Of a stretch of DNA of 64,000 nt, positions 45,412 through 56,398 are shown in pieces (the stretch's first letter is position 1; each line of letters starts with the position of its first letter). The position numbers and the translations under genes are program-made. Below the pieces are notes generated by a model. The model had not been told where the DNA came from, made no database searches, and saw nothing but the letters and a program-made list of their open reading frames with translations. The stretch lies in NCBI GenBank assembly GCA_003280085.1, contig QCFY01000002.1:88672-152671 (forward strand), in the 5' to 3' direction. This DNA is from Prochlorococcus sp. AG-363-O06. GTDB taxonomy: Bacteria; Cyanobacteriota; Cyanobacteriia; PCC-6307; Cyanobiaceae.

Positions 45412-46047
45412 ATGAATATTAGTTTAATTTCTGCTACTCCAGATGCGGAAAAAACAATGGCTTATATAGCTCGGGTAAGCAATCCTAAAAATCAAGAAAA
45501 TCAAGATTTTGCAAAACTACTTCAATATTGCATAAAGCATGAGCATTGGAGCGTATTTGAACAGGCTTATATGACTCTACAAATTGAAACTAACAGAGGA
45601 ATTGCAGCACAAATTCTCAGGCATAGATCATTCACCTTTCAGGAATTCTCACAGCGGTATGCCGACAGCACCCAATTGGCAAGTGAGATTCCATTACCAG
45701 AGTTAAGGCGACAGGACAATAAGAATAGACAAAATTCAATTAAAGACTTACTGCCGGAAATAGAGCAAAAGTTCCATCAGAAAATCAAAACCCATTTTGA
45801 ACAATCTATTTCCTTGTACCAAGAAATGCTTGACTCAGGAGTTGCAAAAGAATGCGCCAGATTTGTATTGCCATTATCTATTCCTACCAGGATCTATATG
45901 ACCGGTTCTTGCCGCTCTTGGATACATTATATAAATCTCAGAATAGGTCATGGTACACAAAAAGAACACAAAGAAATTGCAGAAGAATGTAAAAACATCT
46001 TCTGCCAGCAATACCCCATGGTTTCTATTGCATTAGGCTGGAGATAA
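45412..46047 (+). CDS. thyX: flavin-dependent thymidylate synthase
   Basis: Makes dTMP from dUMP with methylene-THF and FAD, the alternative to ThyA. From the ATG at 45412 it has 211 residues and the ThyX motif ILRHRSFTFQEFSQRY, with a C-terminal region SIPTRIYMTGSCRSWIHYINLR. The open frame extends 55 codons upstream inside dcd but the ATG is clear. Being just after dcd places two dTMP-supply enzymes in one operon. Confidence 0.96.
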   Translation: MNISLISATPDAEKTMAYIARVSNPKNQENQDFAKLLQYCIKHEHWSVFEQAYMTLQIETNRGIAAQILRHRSFTFQEFSQRYADSTQLASEIPLPELRRQDNKNRQNSIKDLLPEIEQKFHQKIKTHFEQSISLYQEMLDSGVAKECARFVLPLSIPTRIYMTGSCRSWIHYINLRIGHGTQKEHKEIAEECKNIFCQQYPMVSIALGWR

Positions 46048-46063
46048 AGTTAGAAGTACCATT

Positions 46064-46633
46064 TCAGCCATGGCTTTTCGGAATAATTATATTTGAAGAG
46101 TAATCTTTCTTAGCAAATCCTTTTTCTATTGATATTAAATTAGTTTGATTGCCTGCAAAGGAAATCTGAGGCAAAGGCTCTTTATTACTTAATGCATTAA
46201 CTAAATCGAGTATCGTCTCTTTAGACTTAACTCCAATAACTACACCTTCCAAATCCCCTTCAGAAGAAAAAAAGTTTAGCTGTGGTATCCCAGTGACTTG
46301 ATACAAAGAAATTAAATCCTGCCATTTAGAATTATCAACATTTAAAAAAACAAAATCAACCTTATCTTTATATATAGATTCTACATCTATTATTGCTGGT
46401 GCCATCTCCTTGCAAGCTTCACACCAATCTGCATAAAACTCAATTACAGTTGGGCGTCCATTGGATAAAGCGATCTCCGGTTGAATAGATTTTCTTGCTA
46501 ATTGATCCAATGGTGCCTGATGGCTAATATCAGCCCGCAAAAAAACCAGTAGTAATGATATACAAACAGTGACTATAAGAAATATCAGCCTTTGAGTAAA
46601 ATTAAAACTTGCCGGGGATTCGCCTTCTTTCAT
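46064..46633 (-). CDS. membrane-anchored thioredoxin-like protein, TxlA/HCF164 type
   Basis: A 189-residue protein with one N-terminal membrane helix (about 14-32) and a thioredoxin domain with FYADWCEACKEMAPA, the redox pair being Cys71 and Cys74. The domain probably faces the thylakoid lumen or periplasm. The HCF164/TxlA group reduces apocytochromes of the b6f complex. The match is by motif and topology. ATG at 46633; convergent with thyX. Confidence 0.85.
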   Translation of the reverse strand: MKEGESPASFNFTQRLIFLIVTVCISLLLVFLRADISHQAPLDQLARKSIQPEIALSNGRPTVIEFYADWCEACKEMAPAIIDVESIYKDKVDFVFLNVDNSKWQDLISLYQVTGIPQLNFFSSEGDLEGVVIGVKSKETILDLVNALSNKEPLPQISFAGNQTNLISIEKGFAKKDYSSNIIIPKSHG

Positions 46634-46715
46634 GGTTTACATTAAAGGCTGATTTTAGTGTCATCTTTAGATTATATGCTAATAAACTCAAGTCGATATA
46701 ACCATGCAAATGTAC

Positions 46716-47399
46716 TTACATCATTAATTCACCATATCTTTTTTCAAGAAATTGCAATTTGGGTAGCGGGTTACCATTTCTTAAATACATTGACCTGAAA
46801 ACTGGCAAAGCTTTTTCCAATACATATTTCTCTCGTTCTGTTGGGATATGAAATGGATTTTTATCTATTGCAGAGCTTGAACCAAATACCAAGGCATCAA
46901 AGCACTGGCTAAGTTCAATTAAAAGTTGCATAGGCTCTATCACAATTTCCAAATCACTTTGAATAAATAGTTCGGCACCCTCCTCTAATGCACCAGCCAA
47001 AGCTAATAACAAAGCAGGCTGTAGAAGCTTTCTTTTAAAATGTCTTTTTTTAAACCATGGATCTGGAAATTGAATGGAAACTCTTCTTAATTCATTCACT
47101 CGCAAAGTAGTTAGCCAAGTAGGCAAACTCACATTTGCGTTACAAAATAAAAAGTGAAGATTATTAAGGCCCATTTGATTACGTTCAGATTCTGCGGATA
47201 GCACCAAAGATCTTCTTATTTCAACTCCTAAAAAATTCCAATCCTTATGCAATGAAGCCATTTCAATCAAGAACTTTCCTCTTGAAGAACCAATGTCTAG
47301 ATGAATAGGCAGTTTTGGATTTTCAAATAATTCGTTAGTGCTAGGCAGCCTTAATGGCAACTGAAAGAAACTACTTAATGGGTTGACGTGTTGACGCAC
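46716..47399 (-). CDS. trmB: tRNA (guanine-N7-)-methyltransferase
   Basis: Methylates G46 of tRNA using SAM. At 227 residues it has LDIGSSRGKFLIEMA (SAM-binding), FLGVEIRRSLV, VSIQFPDPWFKKRHFKRKLLQP (the TrmB active site) and PTEREKYVLEKALPVFR. The first codon is GTG at 47399. Upstream of the TxlA-like gene by 82 bases. Confidence 0.93.
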   Translation of the reverse strand: MRQHVNPLSSFFQLPLRLPSTNELFENPKLPIHLDIGSSRGKFLIEMASLHKDWNFLGVEIRRSLVLSAESERNQMGLNNLHFLFCNANVSLPTWLTTLRVNELRRVSIQFPDPWFKKRHFKRKLLQPALLLALAGALEEGAELFIQSDLEIVIEPMQLLIELSQCFDALVFGSSSAIDKNPFHIPTEREKYVLEKALPVFRSMYLRNGNPLPKLQFLEKRYGELMM

Positions 47400-47651
47400 T
47401 ATAATAAGAGTAAGCTAATAGTGATGGGGAGAGCCGAGATACTGCTGCAAACTAAATATACTTTAAAATAAAAAAATGAATTTTTCTAATTTCTGGATAA
47501 AAGAACTATCACAATTTTAATGAAAAGTTATGCATAAAGCAACTTCAATTATCTTTCAGAATATTTATATTAAATTGCTGCATAGATTCAACAAAATGAT
47601 TAGTCAAATTTAAAAGGTTGATTAATATTAAGCTATTCACATAATAATCCT

Positions 47652-48263
47652 TTGACAGAGCTCACATACCATTCCCTTGTGTGGCTAAACTACAGACTTG
47701 GAGCCACTTTCGCAGCCGGACTGCCGTTAATACTCTTAATTTGGGCTTCGATGAAAAAAGAAGCCTCAATGGTAAGGCTCCTTTCTATTTACTGGAAGAC
47801 AGCAAGCCTGGCAGCAATAAGTATTCTTCTTCTTACCAATCAAAATCAAATAGGCTATTTAACCTCTTTCATTGCTCCTATTTTAATGGTGGGCTCTACT
47901 TGGTTCTGGATAGACCTCAATGAAGAACTCGCTGAATTCCCAAAATGGAAACCCTTGGCAATAACTATTAGAATTTGGAGGTGGGCACTGACATTCTTTG
48001 GTTTTTTATCTTTAACATTAAGCTACAAAAGCCTTTCTTGCTTTGCTTCAATTCAATCAGCAAACTGTGAGTATTGGTTAGAAGCACCACAATCTTTGCA
48101 TAATGTTCTTACTAAATTATTTAGTTTTCTTTTTGGTGCAAACTGGACAGAGCCAATAGCTACTTTTGTTGGATTCTTAGCATTAACTGCATATATAATT
48201 GGTGTTTTACAATGGATCATCATCCGCCTAATAAGGCACGGAAGAGTTGCGGGAGGTTTTTAA
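47652..48263 (+). CDS. DUF3177 family membrane protein
   Basis: A 203-residue protein with about five membrane helices. The N-terminal HSLVWLNYRLGATFAAGLPLIL and the later WFWIDLNEELAEFPKWKPLAI fit the cyanobacterial DUF3177 family as I recall it. Function unknown. The start is a TTG at 47652; no ATG lies before the first helix. Upstream, 252 bases of AT-rich sequence hold nothing I can name. Convergent with ileS. Confidence 0.78.
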   Translation: MTELTYHSLVWLNYRLGATFAAGLPLILLIWASMKKEASMVRLLSIYWKTASLAAISILLLTNQNQIGYLTSFIAPILMVGSTWFWIDLNEELAEFPKWKPLAITIRIWRWALTFFGFLSLTLSYKSLSCFASIQSANCEYWLEAPQSLHNVLTKLFSFLFGANWTEPIATFVGFLALTAYIIGVLQWIIIRLIRHGRVAGGF

Positions 48264-48279
48264 AAGAAGTGTTTAAGAT

Positions 48280-51198
48280 CTAAATTCTTTCAAGAACATC
48301 AATGCATCTAGAGCAGAGACTTTTGTGCTGCTGACAACTCCCAATATCTATTGCATAGTGCCAACATCTAGCGCATTTTTTGCCACGTGCTCTTGAAACC
48401 TCAATTATAGCCAAATCCGAATCGTTTATCATCAGAACCTCTGCCCAAGGTTCTCCACCTATTGTTAAATTAGAAACCAATAACCAGTCTCTTAAATTAT
48501 CTACATCCGGGTGACCATTTGCAGCAAACCAAGCCAAAACCTCTTCAAGAGCTTTATCTTTAATATCTAAACGAATACTTGTTTCAAGTGCAGCTCCAAT
48601 CCCATGATTTATTCTGCAATCTTCCAATACTCTATTAACTCCACTTCTTAAATCTCTAAGCAGGTCAATAGGCTGGTCTAAAGATTCACAATTCCAATTA
48701 TCTGGCACGATTGGCCAGCCGCGCAAGAAAACAGATTCTTCTTTAACTCGGTAAGGAAGGTTTTGCCAGATATCTTCAGCCATATGTGATAAAACAGGTG
48801 CTATTAAGCCTGCAAGGCTTTCAATAATTAAGGCCATTACTGTCTGACATGACCGCCTTCGAAAGTCAGAAGGTGCACTTACATAAAGTCTATCCTTTGC
48901 AATGTCTAAATAAAAATTTGAAAGGTCTACTACACAATAGCTTTGAAGACTCTGGAAGAACTTTGAAAACTCATACTTATCTAATGCAATAGTTAAGTCA
49001 CCAACTATCTGAGCAGTTCTATTCAACATCCATCTATCAAGTAATGGTAATTCTTCTATTTTAATAGAGTGAATACTTGGATCAAAGTCATGTAAATTGC
49101 CCAGTAAATATCTTGCTGTATTCCGAACCTTTCTGTATACGTCAGATAGCTGGCGCAAAATACCTGGGCCAATTGGGACATCAACTGTGTAATCAACTGA
49201 GCTAACCCAAAGCCTTAATACATCTGCCCCATAAGCAGGTTTCTCTTTCTTATTAGAGCCACCCTCAATTATTTCCAAAGGATCAACAACATTGCCAAGT
49301 GACTTGCTCATTTTTCTACCCTTTTCATCTAAAGCAAATCCATGTGTCAGGACTTTTTTAAAAGGTGCCTGATTATTAACTGCAATTGAAGTGAGAAGAG
49401 AAGACTGGAACCATCCCCGATGCTGATCGCTTCCTTCTAAATAGAGGTCTGCAGGATAAGTCAGCCCATCTCGTTCATTAGAGACAGCAGACCAACTCGA
49501 ACCAGAGTCAAACCAAACATCCATTGTGTCTGTACCTTTACGCCATCTATGGGATTCAGAAGCAAATGCTGGAGGTAAAAGATCTGATTCGTCTAATTCC
49601 CACCAAATATCTGCTCCGTGCTTGGCAATAAGGTCATGGACATGCTTCAAAGTTTCTTTATTTAACAGAATTTGATCGCCATTCTTTTCATAGAAAACAG
49701 GAATAGGTACTCCCCATGTTCTTTGCCGAGAAATACACCAGTCCCCACGTTCTTTAACCATAGCCTCTATTCGATTCTGTCCCGAAGAAGGAAGCCACTC
49801 AACATCCTCAATAGCACCTAATGCCTGGTCACGAAATCCTTCTACAGAAGCAAACCATTGTTCAGTAGCTCTAAATATAGTTGGCTTCTTAGTACGCCAA
49901 TCATATGGGTACCGATGATGATAATCCTCAGATTTTAAAAGGAGTTTGGCCTTCTCTAATGAATCTATAATCGCAGAATTAGCATCCTTTAATACATTCA
50001 GGCCAGCAAAAGGGCCGGCTTCTCCTGTTAAATAACCAGCCTCATCTACAGGACAATTTAATGGTAAATTATTTTTACGCCCAGTATTAAAGTCATCAAC
50101 ACCATGTCCTGGTGCTGTATGAACCAGGCCAGTGCCAGATTCAGTCGTTATATAATCACCTCCAACTACGACTGGACTTTTCCTATCCAAAAAAGGATGG
50201 CGATAAATTGTTCCTGCTAGAGATGAGCCTTTGACTTTTAGTCTAGGCTTTAAATCTAAAGCTATTTTTTGACTAACTTCAGCTAAAAGCTCATCAGCTA
50301 TACAAATTAATCGGCCTTTTTGATCAATAGCAATAACGTAATCTAGATCTTGATTAACAGAAATAGCTTGATTACCTGGCAAGGTCCATGGAGTAGTTGT
50401 CCAAACAGCAAGATGAAAAACCTTACTTAATTCAATTTCGCCATTAGGCACATTTAAACCATGCAGCTCAAAATTCTTTCGCAGATCATCCGGCAAACTA
50501 AGTACTGGGAAAATAAGATAAATACTTTGACTTATATGAACATCAGGATACTCAAGTTCAGCTTCTGCCAGTGCAGTTCTAGAGCTAGGACTCCAGTGGA
50601 CCGGTTTTAAGCCTCTATAGATAAATCCTTTAAGTGCCATTTCTCCAAAGACATTTATCTGTGCCGCCTCATATTCCTTATCCAAGGTCAAATAAGGTCG
50701 TCGCCAATCACCCCAAACTCCCCACCTTTTAAATCCCTTCATTTGAGATTCAACTTGTTTTCTTGCATAAGAAGCAGCTTGCTTTCTTAATTTCACTGGA
50801 GTCAGTGATTTACGTTTTTTACTATCAAGAGTCTGCAAAACTTTAAGTTCTATTGGCAATCCATGGCAATCCCAGCCAGGAACAAAGTAAACCTTTTTCC
50901 CACGCATTGTCTGATACTTATTGATGATATCTTTCAAAACTTTGTTAAGAGCATGACCCATATGTAAAGACCCATTCGCATATGGGGGGCCATCATGAAG
51001 TGTAAAGGTAGGGCCTTGATTAGAAATACCCAAATTCAGGTCTATTCCTTTTTCTCTCCAAAAAGCTTGCAATTCTGGCTCACGCTGAGTGGCATTGGCA
51101 CGCATACCAAAGCTAGTGCTCAATAAATTGAGCGTTTCCTTATAGGAAGGACGGTTATCATCGCCCTGTTGCTGCTCTTTAGTCACATTCTTGTTCAA
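48280..51198 (-). CDS. ileS: isoleucyl-tRNA synthetase
   Basis: Charges tRNA-Ile; class I. 972 residues, close to the cyanobacterial norm. The HIGH-type motif is [14 protein letters not shown], the KMSKS loop is [14 protein letters not shown], the tRNA-editing domain has [13 protein letters not shown] and the C-terminal zinc site has [14 protein letters not shown] followed by CSRC. The first codon is TTG; a GTG at 51186 is an alternative. Lies five bases after the Ycf66-like gene. Confidence 0.97.
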   Translation of the reverse strand: MNKNVTKEQQQGDDNRPSYKETLNLLSTSFGMRANATQREPELQAFWREKGIDLNLGISNQGPTFTLHDGPPYANGSLHMGHALNKVLKDIINKYQTMRGKKVYFVPGWDCHGLPIELKVLQTLDSKKRKSLTPVKLRKQAASYARKQVESQMKGFKRWGVWGDWRRPYLTLDKEYEAAQINVFGEMALKGFIYRGLKPVHWSPSSRTALAEAELEYPDVHISQSIYLIFPVLSLPDDLRKNFELHGLNVPNGEIELSKVFHLAVWTTTPWTLPGNQAISVNQDLDYVIAIDQKGRLICIADELLAEVSQKIALDLKPRLKVKGSSLAGTIYRHPFLDRKSPVVVGGDYITTESGTGLVHTAPGHGVDDFNTGRKNNLPLNCPVDEAGYLTGEAGPFAGLNVLKDANSAIIDSLEKAKLLLKSEDYHHRYPYDWRTKKPTIFRATEQWFASVEGFRDQALGAIEDVEWLPSSGQNRIEAMVKERGDWCISRQRTWGVPIPVFYEKNGDQILLNKETLKHVHDLIAKHGADIWWELDESDLLPPAFASESHRWRKGTDTMDVWFDSGSSWSAVSNERDGLTYPADLYLEGSDQHRGWFQSSLLTSIAVNNQAPFKKVLTHGFALDEKGRKMSKSLGNVVDPLEIIEGGSNKKEKPAYGADVLRLWVSSVDYTVDVPIGPGILRQLSDVYRKVRNTARYLLGNLHDFDPSIHSIKIEELPLLDRWMLNRTAQIVGDLTIALDKYEFSKFFQSLQSYCVVDLSNFYLDIAKDRLYVSAPSDFRRRSCQTVMALIIESLAGLIAPVLSHMAEDIWQNLPYRVKEESVFLRGWPIVPDNWNCESLDQPIDLLRDLRSGVNRVLEDCRINHGIGAALETSIRLDIKDKALEEVLAWFAANGHPDVDNLRDWLLVSNLTIGGEPWAEVLMINDSDLAIIEVSRARGKKCARCWHYAIDIGSCQQHKSLCSRCIDVLERI

Positions 51199-51203
51199 AA
51201 AGG

Positions 51204-51749
51204 TTATGAGTCGCTGTTCGCACGATTCTGTTCTAATGGCATTTGAGTTGACTCTTTAGTCTTCTCTGTAGAAGCAGTTACATGCTTAGTAGCCATTATT
51301 TCAGAGGGCTCTGACGCCTGTTGGATAGGTGTTTGTGAACGAATCCATTTCTTACCTTCTTTACTTCGCTTAGGTTTTGGACTGATCAACTTCGACAGGT
51401 CGCTTATCGCAATTAACAACTGAGTCATTGCAGCACTCAATTCCTTAAAACTAGTAGCCCAACGCTCGAATGATCCAATTCGTTTTTGCTCACCTTGGCT
51501 CAAGTGATTCCATCTGATCTGTGTAACCTCCCAAATCAGCCTCGAAACAATCAAAAGCCCAAACATCAAAGCCAAACTAAATGCCCTATCAACACTCTGG
51601 GTATTACTAATCAAAACCAACCCAAACAAAACTGTGGCAGCACCAAGGACTCCATCGCCAGGACGACTCAATTCAGTGATGAATAATGGAAGCAATAAGA
51701 CCCCGAGCCCAAATAAGATCGAGAAGTCTCCGATAAGCAGGGCCAGCAT
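51204..51749 (-). CDS. Ycf66-like membrane protein
   Basis: 181 residues from the ATG at 51749. Three hydrophobic segments fill the first 80 residues ([53 protein letters not shown]), followed by a polar, partly helical tail rich in Lys, Ser and Thr. The pattern of the N-terminal part resembles Ycf66, a cyanobacterial and plastid family of unknown function; the match is moderate. A longer frame to 51869 would run antisense through tRNA-Leu and is rejected. Confidence 0.6.
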   Translation of the reverse strand: MLALLIGDFSILFGLGVLLLPLFITELSRPGDGVLGAATVLFGLVLISNTQSVDRAFSLALMFGLLIVSRLIWEVTQIRWNHLSQGEQKRIGSFERWATSFKELSAAMTQLLIAISDLSKLISPKPKRSKEGKKWIRSQTPIQQASEPSEIMATKHVTASTEKTKESTQMPLEQNRANSDS

Positions 51750-51802
51750 TTTTTTTAAAAGGCCTTCCTCTATTTTGTAGTCTTGTTTAGAGTTAGCAAA
51801 TC

Positions 51803-51884
51803 GCCCACCTGGCGGAATTGGTAGACGCGCTGGTTTTAGGTACCAGTGACTTAGGTCGTGGGAGTTCAAGTCTCCCGGTGGGCA
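51803..51884 (+). tRNA. tRNA-Leu (TAG)
   Basis: An 82-base class II tRNA with acceptor GCCCACC/GGTGGGC, anticodon stem CTGGT/ACCAG with loop TTTAGGT (anticodon TAG), a variable arm of the length expected for Leu, and T arm GGGAG-TTCAAGT-CTCCC. Divergent from the Ycf66-like gene, with 53 bases between. Confidence 0.95.
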
Positions 51885-52013
51885 CTCTAAAAAGCTCTAA
51901 ATAAAGTGTTTTTGAATAGCAATCCGTTCAAGCATGCAAACATATCCCGATATGAACATCTTTTTTCAAGCTTATATTGTCCTTCGTGTTCATTTCGCTA
52001 ATAGCTCAATGAA

Positions 52014-53039
52014 ATGACCGAAACAGCAGTACCTAATTCCTCTGAAAAGCCTCAATCAACTGCTGATTGGCAAAAAGTCATTCAAGAGTATTTAGACCCT
52101 CCTGGCTCGTTCAATCTGACCGTAGGTTTATTTTTGGGTGGTTATTTATTAGCCGCACTTGCAATTTGGCAATGGTATGAAGGCAGTTGGCCACTTCCAG
52201 TATTAGTAGGAATAGCATTTTTAGCTCTTCATATGGAAGGCACTGTCATTCATGATGCCTGCCATCAAGCTGCACACCCGAATCGCTGGATAAACCAAGC
52301 CATGGGGCATGGAGCTGCAGTTTTATTAGGCTTTAGCTTCCCAGTTTTCACAAGAGTCCATCTTCAGCACCATTCACATGTCAACGATCCTAAAAATGAT
52401 CCCGACCATATCGTTAGCACTTTTGGTCCTGTATGGCTGATTGCACCTAGATTTTTTTATCACGAATATTTCTTTTTTAATAGAAAATTATGGCGAAAAT
52501 ATGAACTAATGCAATGGGGACTAGAGCGCAGTCTTTTTATCACAATCGTCATGGCTGGCATAAGATTTGATTTCATGAATGTCATTTATAACTTGTGGTT
52601 TGGGCCAGCATTAATGGTTGGCGTTACTTTAGGAATATTCTTTGACTATTTACCACATAGACCATTCTTGTCTCGTAATAGATGGAAGAATGCGAGGGTT
52701 TATCCGAGTAGAGTAATGAATCTATTGATAATGGGTCAAAATTATCATTTGGTACATCATTTATGGCCATCAATACCCTGGTTTGAATATAAACCAGCAT
52801 ATGAAGCCACCAAACCTTTGTTAGATGCGAAAGGCTCTCCTCAGCGAATGGGTATTTTTGAAACAAAAAAAGATAGCTTAAATTTTCTTTATGACATCCT
52901 GCTAGGAATAAGAAGTCACAAAAAACGGCGAAGTAAGATGAGGCCTATTGCAAAACTCTTACCCAGTAAAAGGCTTGCCAAAGAATGGATTTACTTATTG
53001 CATCAAACTGCTGTTATTCCAAACAAGAAGAAACCTTAG
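52014..53039 (+). CDS. crtR: beta-carotene hydroxylase CrtR
   Basis: Hydroxylates beta-carotene rings to form zeaxanthin, a major Prochlorococcus carotenoid. At 341 residues it is a di-iron membrane hydroxylase of the desaturase type with the three histidine boxes HDACHQAAH, HLQHHSHVND and NYHLVHHLWP. Four membrane segments are likely. ATG at 52014. It is convergent with gatC (one base between the two). Confidence 0.93.
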   Translation: MTETAVPNSSEKPQSTADWQKVIQEYLDPPGSFNLTVGLFLGGYLLAALAIWQWYEGSWPLPVLVGIAFLALHMEGTVIHDACHQAAHPNRWINQAMGHGAAVLLGFSFPVFTRVHLQHHSHVNDPKNDPDHIVSTFGPVWLIAPRFFYHEYFFFNRKLWRKYELMQWGLERSLFITIVMAGIRFDFMNVIYNLWFGPALMVGVTLGIFFDYLPHRPFLSRNRWKNARVYPSRVMNLLIMGQNYHLVHHLWPSIPWFEYKPAYEATKPLLDAKGSPQRMGIFETKKDSLNFLYDILLGIRSHKKRRSKMRPIAKLLPSKRLAKEWIYLLHQTAVIPNKKKP

Positions 53040-53040
53040 T

Positions 53041-53334
53041 TTAGTCAGACAGTATTTTCGGAACCATGAAAAAGTCCCCTTCTCTTTCTGGAGCAAGTTC
53101 CAATAAGTCTTCTCTAACTTCAGTTTCTTCTATAAGGTCTTCTCTAAGAGAATTTACTACTTCTACTGCTCTAGTAGTTGGAGGAATATCAGTAGTATCT
53201 ATTTTTTCTAACTGTGCTACGTAATCTAAAATCTTTTCTAATTGATGCGTAAAGGTTTCTACCTGGTCATCAGGCAAAGCCAGCCTTGCAAGAGTGGCAA
53301 CTTTCCTAACATCTTGAGAATTGATCCTAGTCAT
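53041..53334 (-). CDS. gatC: Asp-tRNA(Asn)/Glu-tRNA(Gln) amidotransferase subunit C
   Basis: Small subunit of the GatCAB complex that makes Gln-tRNA from misacylated Glu-tRNA. 97 residues, with [20 protein letters not shown] and the final region [15 protein letters not shown], typical of GatC. GatA and GatB are not in the window. Its ATG overlaps the stop of the creatininase by one base. Confidence 0.95.
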   Translation of the reverse strand: MTRINSQDVRKVATLARLALPDDQVETFTHQLEKILDYVAQLEKIDTTDIPPTTRAVEVVNSLREDLIEETEVREDLLELAPEREGDFFMVPKILSD

Positions 53335-54122
53335 TATGAAGAGAGAAAATTAAATAAATCATCAATTAAAGCGATGGAAGCTTGTTCTATAAAGACCTTC
53401 CCATGGGTTGCTTTTGCAAGGAAAGGATCTGAACCCATTCTGCCATCAGGATACCTTCTCTGAAAGTCTTCATAGCCATAAATAGGTCCAGCTGGAGAAG
53501 GTGGAGGCAAAGGCCTTTGCTTACTTAATAAGCTTGGCTCGACGTGAAGAGTGACTGATATTTCACTAGGAGTCGCATGCTGTCCTTCCATGTCGCCATA
53601 TAGCTCCTGTGCTTTATGAATCACTTTTTTTACCATAAACCAATTAACTAATTTACAACTCAAATAAGTAGCCCTATGCAAGTTTTGACTCATTGCACTT
53701 GTATACGCTTGGGCGAATCCAGCTTTAAGACTCGCAATATTCCCTCCATGACCATTAATAACAAAAACTCTTTCAAAACCATTCCTAGCAAGCGAAAGCA
53801 CGAGGTCATGAACTACAGCAATCAAGGTACAAGGCCTAAGGCTCATGGTGCCTGAGAAGCCAAGGTGATGCTCAGCCATACCAAAAACCTGCGTAGGAGC
53901 AACTAAAACACCTGTTTGCCTGCCAACTTCCCTTGCTACAGCTTCTGCAGTAATTGCATCAGTTCCTATTGCACCAGTCGGCCCATGCTGTTCAGTAGAA
54001 CCTATGGGTAAGATTATTCCTTTACAAGTTTTTAAATACTCATCAACTTCAGTCCAACTTCTTAATTCTAAACGGATATCATTAGAACTGCTTACAGGTC
54101 CTGGTAGTTTATTAATCGCCAT
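53334..54122 (-). CDS. creatininase family protein
   Basis: A 262-residue metal-dependent amidohydrolase of the creatininase/FAPy deformylase family. [24 protein letters not shown], the [11 protein letters not shown] loop and the later [11 protein letters not shown] segment give the metal ligands. Substrates range widely in this family (creatinine, pterin and flavin precursors, mycofactocin peptides), so the reaction is unknown. ATG at 54122 is preferred to a TTG at 54134. Coupled to gatC. Confidence 0.88.
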   Translation of the reverse strand: MAINKLPGPVSSSNDIRLELRSWTEVDEYLKTCKGIILPIGSTEQHGPTGAIGTDAITAEAVAREVGRQTGVLVAPTQVFGMAEHHLGFSGTMSLRPCTLIAVVHDLVLSLARNGFERVFVINGHGGNIASLKAGFAQAYTSAMSQNLHRATYLSCKLVNWFMVKKVIHKAQELYGDMEGQHATPSEISVTLHVEPSLLSKQRPLPPPSPAGPIYGYEDFQRRYPDGRMGSDPFLAKATHGKVFIEQASIALIDDLFNFLSS

Positions 54123-54264
54123 TTTGTTTAACAAATTTACTATGATGATTCATACATCACAATAAGATTAACAAGCAATTCAGGACTGCTCTATCGAAAA
54201 TCCAAATAATAAAATACTACCTAATGATTTCTTTCAACGTCCTGCAGAAATCGTTGGGCCAGAA

Positions 54265-54819
54265 TTGATAGGATGCTCTCTTGTTAAAAGACAACCAGAT
54301 GGCAATATTCTTTCAGGTGTCATTGTTGAAACTGAAGCATACTCACAAGAAGAACCTGCATGCCATGGATATGCCCGAAGAAGCAACTCCAACGAAACAC
54401 TTTTTGGTAAGCCAGGACAAATTTATGTATACCTGACTTACGGAATTTATTACTGTGTAAATATAGTTACATATAAAGAAAATTATGCTAGTGGCGTTCT
54501 CCTCAGGGCAATAGCAATAGCTTATGAAAATGAGAGAATAGCGGCAGGACCAGCTCTATTAGCTAGGAGGTTTGGGATAAACCTATCTCATGACAGTTTG
54601 CCAATCTCAATAGAGAATGGCTTGTGGCTAACAAGTCAATCACCTACAACCAAAATGCAAAAAATTATTTGTACAACCAGAGTCGGAATTTCAAAAGCAA
54701 ATGATTTGCATTGGCGTTGGTATTTACAATCAAGTAGAAGTGTGAGTAAACGAGCTAAAGGCGATCGGAAACCACCTATATCAATTGCATGGGATCCTTC
54801 ACAGGAGAAACAATTATGA
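54265..54819 (+). CDS. DNA-3-methyladenine glycosylase (AAG/MPG family), start codon unclear
   Basis: Removes alkylated purines in base excision repair. The visible 184 residues have [17 protein letters not shown] (catalytic Glu), [27 protein letters not shown] and [11 protein letters not shown], all AAG hallmarks. The first canonical start is TTG at 54265, but the open frame continues upstream to 54172 and reads [19 protein letters not shown], which is the expected family N-terminus. No ATG, GTG or TTG lies there, so an ATT (54178), ATC (54193) or ATA (54214) start or a small sequence change is likely. Its stop overlaps the pyrB start. Confidence 0.88.
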   Translation: MIGCSLVKRQPDGNILSGVIVETEAYSQEEPACHGYARRSNSNETLFGKPGQIYVYLTYGIYYCVNIVTYKENYASGVLLRAIAIAYENERIAAGPALLARRFGINLSHDSLPISIENGLWLTSQSPTTKMQKIICTTRVGISKANDLHWRWYLQSSRSVSKRAKGDRKPPISIAWDPSQEKQL

Positions 54820-55871
54820 GCGGCTGGAAGCATGACCACATAATTGATCTAGCAACTTTCTCTTTAGAGGATTACAATACAGTTCTTGAACTTGCAGATC
54901 GTTTTAAATCATTACCATTAAGTGGAACTAGAAAAATACCCGCGCTGCAAGGGAAACTAGTAGCAACTTTATTCTTTGAGCCCAGCACCAGAACTAGAAG
55001 CAGTTTCGAACTAGCAGCCAAAAACCTTTCAGCTGACGTACAAAGTTTCACTCCAAACACAAGCTCGGTTAATAAAGGTGAAACACCACTAGATACAGCA
55101 CTCACTTATGTGGCAATGGGAGCAGATGTACTTGTTGTTCGCCACAGCTCAACAAGCGTTCCAGAGCAATTAATTCATTCCTTAAAAGAAGCTGGTGCGA
55201 AAACCTCAATACTCAATGGTGGTAACGGCATCCAAAGCCATCCAAGCCAAGGATTACTAGATCTTTTCACTCTTGCTAAATTCTTCAATCCTGTCAAACC
55301 ATCAACCGAGACTTTAAAAGGGAAAAAAATAACAATCGTTGGCGATATCTTGCACTCAAGAGTGGCACGCTCGAATCTTTGGGCCCTAACAGCCTGTGGA
55401 GCAGATGTTTTTCTATGTGGGCCTCCCAGTCTTTTACCAGAAGAATTCTCGGACTTCACCCAAACTCCTCCACCTGGACAAAAGTTTGATCCAATTAAAA
55501 ATCGCGGAAAAATTCACATAATAAGATCCTTAAAAGAAGCATTAATTGAATCAGATGCAGTCATGACTCTTCGTCTACAAAGAGAAAGAATGAAACAAAA
55601 CTTGCTATCTGATCTAAATAGGTACCATCTTGACTATGGAATTACTCATGAAAAACTTAAATATTGCAAAAAAGAAGGTCCCGTTCTTCATCCAGGTCCA
55701 GTAAATAGAGGGGTTGAAATCAGCAGTAGATTAGTAGAAGATCGATCAATCTGTCTAATTGAACAACAAATAAGCAACGGAATATCAATAAGAATGGCAC
55801 TACTTTATTTAATAGCAACAAAGAAATCAGAGAACCATTTAAGCAAAGCTGAAAAGGGAGGAAATAAATAG
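54816..55871 (+). CDS. pyrB: aspartate carbamoyltransferase catalytic subunit
   Basis: Condenses carbamoyl phosphate and aspartate, the committed step of pyrimidine synthesis. 351 residues from the ATG at 54816, with a good AGGAG before it (54803-54807). The carbamoyl phosphate motif [15 protein letters not shown], the swinging-lysine loop ([10 protein letters not shown]), [10 protein letters not shown] and [12 protein letters not shown] are present. No PyrI is next to it. It overlaps the glycosylase by four bases. Confidence 0.96.
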   Translation: MSGWKHDHIIDLATFSLEDYNTVLELADRFKSLPLSGTRKIPALQGKLVATLFFEPSTRTRSSFELAAKNLSADVQSFTPNTSSVNKGETPLDTALTYVAMGADVLVVRHSSTSVPEQLIHSLKEAGAKTSILNGGNGIQSHPSQGLLDLFTLAKFFNPVKPSTETLKGKKITIVGDILHSRVARSNLWALTACGADVFLCGPPSLLPEEFSDFTQTPPPGQKFDPIKNRGKIHIIRSLKEALIESDAVMTLRLQRERMKQNLLSDLNRYHLDYGITHEKLKYCKKEGPVLHPGPVNRGVEISSRLVEDRSICLIEQQISNGISIRMALLYLIATKKSENHLSKAEKGGNK

Positions 55872-55890
55872 ATTTTAGAATATAAAGTTT

Positions 55891-56232
55891 TTATAGAAGT
55901 TTAAACCCTTCAAGGAGAAGTCCATAAAGCAACCCTATTCTTAAGCTATCAATTAACTGCAAACTAATATCGGACCTTTTATTCATAGGCCATCCTCTAC
56001 GAATTCGGACCAAGGCTTCCAAAAATAAAACTGTAAAGAATGCACCAATAGGGTCCATCAATGCAAGAACACCGTTAATCATCCCAATGGAGCTACCTAA
56101 CAAAAATCCAATAAGAAAAATAATTAGCAACAAAGAATATTTGCGCCATGGATTAACAGCCCAGGCGTCTAAGCGGTCCAATGCAAGTACAAAATTCCTA
56201 CGAAGATTTGTCGATTGGATTTTCTGAGCCAT
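55891..56232 (-). CDS. Ycf20-like protein (DUF565)
   Basis: A 113-residue membrane protein of the Ycf20 family found in cyanobacteria and plastids. RLDAWAVNPWRKYSLLLIIFLIGFLLGSSIG and FLEALVRIRRGWP are the recognisable core, with two or three helices. In algae and plants Ycf20 affects energy quenching, but its action is not known. ATG at 56232. Convergent with pyrB. Confidence 0.82.
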   Translation of the reverse strand: MAQKIQSTNLRRNFVLALDRLDAWAVNPWRKYSLLLIIFLIGFLLGSSIGMINGVLALMDPIGAFFTVLFLEALVRIRRGWPMNKRSDISLQLIDSLRIGLLYGLLLEGFKLL

Positions 56233-56398
56233 TAAAAATGTGGTTGTGAAGAAATCTATATTTTAGATATCTTAAATAGAACAGCTAGGAAAGGCTAATT
56301 AAACTTAAACTAAATACTAAATCTGGCAAAAAAATAAACTAATATAGATCAACCAGATCAAGATAAAAATTGACTCCTATATATACAAAAATGTCAAA

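Noticed and set aside
51750..51869. Longer N-terminus for the Ycf66-like protein
   Set aside because: It would run antisense through most of tRNA-Leu, and the start at 51749 gives a normal membrane N-terminus.
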